A model generated the notes under the pieces. That model had not been told where the DNA came from. It worked only from the letters and a program-made list of their open reading frames with translations, and made no database searches. A stretch of 64,000 nt of DNA, taken from NCBI GenBank assembly GCA_054601695.1, contig BAAHQB010000038.1, positions 868,001-932,000 on the forward strand, written 5' to 3'. Both the position numbers and the translations under genes were made by a program. Source of the DNA: Amorphochlora amoebiformis. Lineage: Eukaryota; Cercozoa; Chlorarachniophyceae. Shown here piece after piece: positions 54,113 through 64,000 of the stretch. Positions within the stretch are counted from its first letter, which is position 1. The number at the start of each line of letters is the position of its first letter.

Positions 54113-54181
54113 ATATATATACATCTATGCGTCTCCTGAGAAGAATTATACATAAAAATACCTAAATATACTCGATGTTAG
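52006..54181. promoter_or_regulatory. Divergent region between IPO5 and the severin-like gene
   Basis: The first identified exons of two outward-facing genes bracket this region. 52008-52447 and 53670-54120 are (TA)n. 52448-53665 is unique, GC-richer sequence holding CACGTG-type palindromes near 53070-53105. Promoters and the first exons of both genes probably lie here. Candidate first exons are 52714-52746 (-, 11 codons, phase fits) and 53214-53231 (+, MATEIK, phase fits, weak donor GTTTTG). Neither is secure. Confidence 0.5.
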
Positions 54182-63264
<9,083 letters not shown>

Positions 63265-63289
63265 GTAATATATATTTAATACATATGTA

Positions 63290-64000
<711 letters not shown>

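Overview
This is nuclear DNA of a eukaryote. It carries multi-exon genes for core eukaryotic proteins, spliceosomal introns, no operons, and telomere-type TTAGGG/CCCTAA repeats. A severin/gelsolin-type gene together with TTAGGG repeats would fit a unicellular opisthokont or amoebozoan relative, for example an ichthyosporean-like holozoan. That placement is inference.

Layout. 1-4888: 3' part of an unidentified ARM-like gene on the + strand, with introns full of microsatellite and telomeric repeat. 5520-8658 (-): complete CCT5, 13 exons, 546 aa. 8998-10070 (+): complete U2 snRNP A' (SNRPA1), 6 exons, 231 aa, sharing a roughly 340-bp divergent promoter with CCT5. 10071-12731: convergent intergenic repeats. 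12732-52005 (-): importin-5/Kap121-type karyopherin, 56 exons (mean 57 nt) that join with every phase in agreement into 1061 codons plus stop; only the N-terminal exon is unsure. About 52.0-54.2 kb: divergent promoter region. 54182 to the right edge (+): severin/gelsolin-type actin-binding protein, 14 exons, 3' end outside the window.

Most of the window is intron, made of three materials: (TA)n, other simple repeats, and interstitial telomeric repeat. The striking points are these. (1) Several introns consist of telomeric hexamers from splice site to splice site, including five in a row at 30.8-31.9 kb, and many other splice sites directly abut telomeric repeat, mostly with the CCCTAA strand sense. 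(2) Elsewhere (TA)n itself runs into GTATAT donors and TATATAG acceptors. (3) Many exons are surrounded by truncated 'echo' copies of their own edges: acceptor-side pieces upstream and donor-side pieces downstream, each separated by (TA)n. (4) There are small dispersed elements, including one flanked by telomeric arrays and a possible tRNA-derived SINE.

The genes serve general cell functions (cytosolic folding, splicing, nuclear import, actin dynamics) and do not form one pathway. All exon calls were made by eye from conserved protein sequence, splice sites and phase. Long (TA)n tracts may be mis-sized in the assembly.
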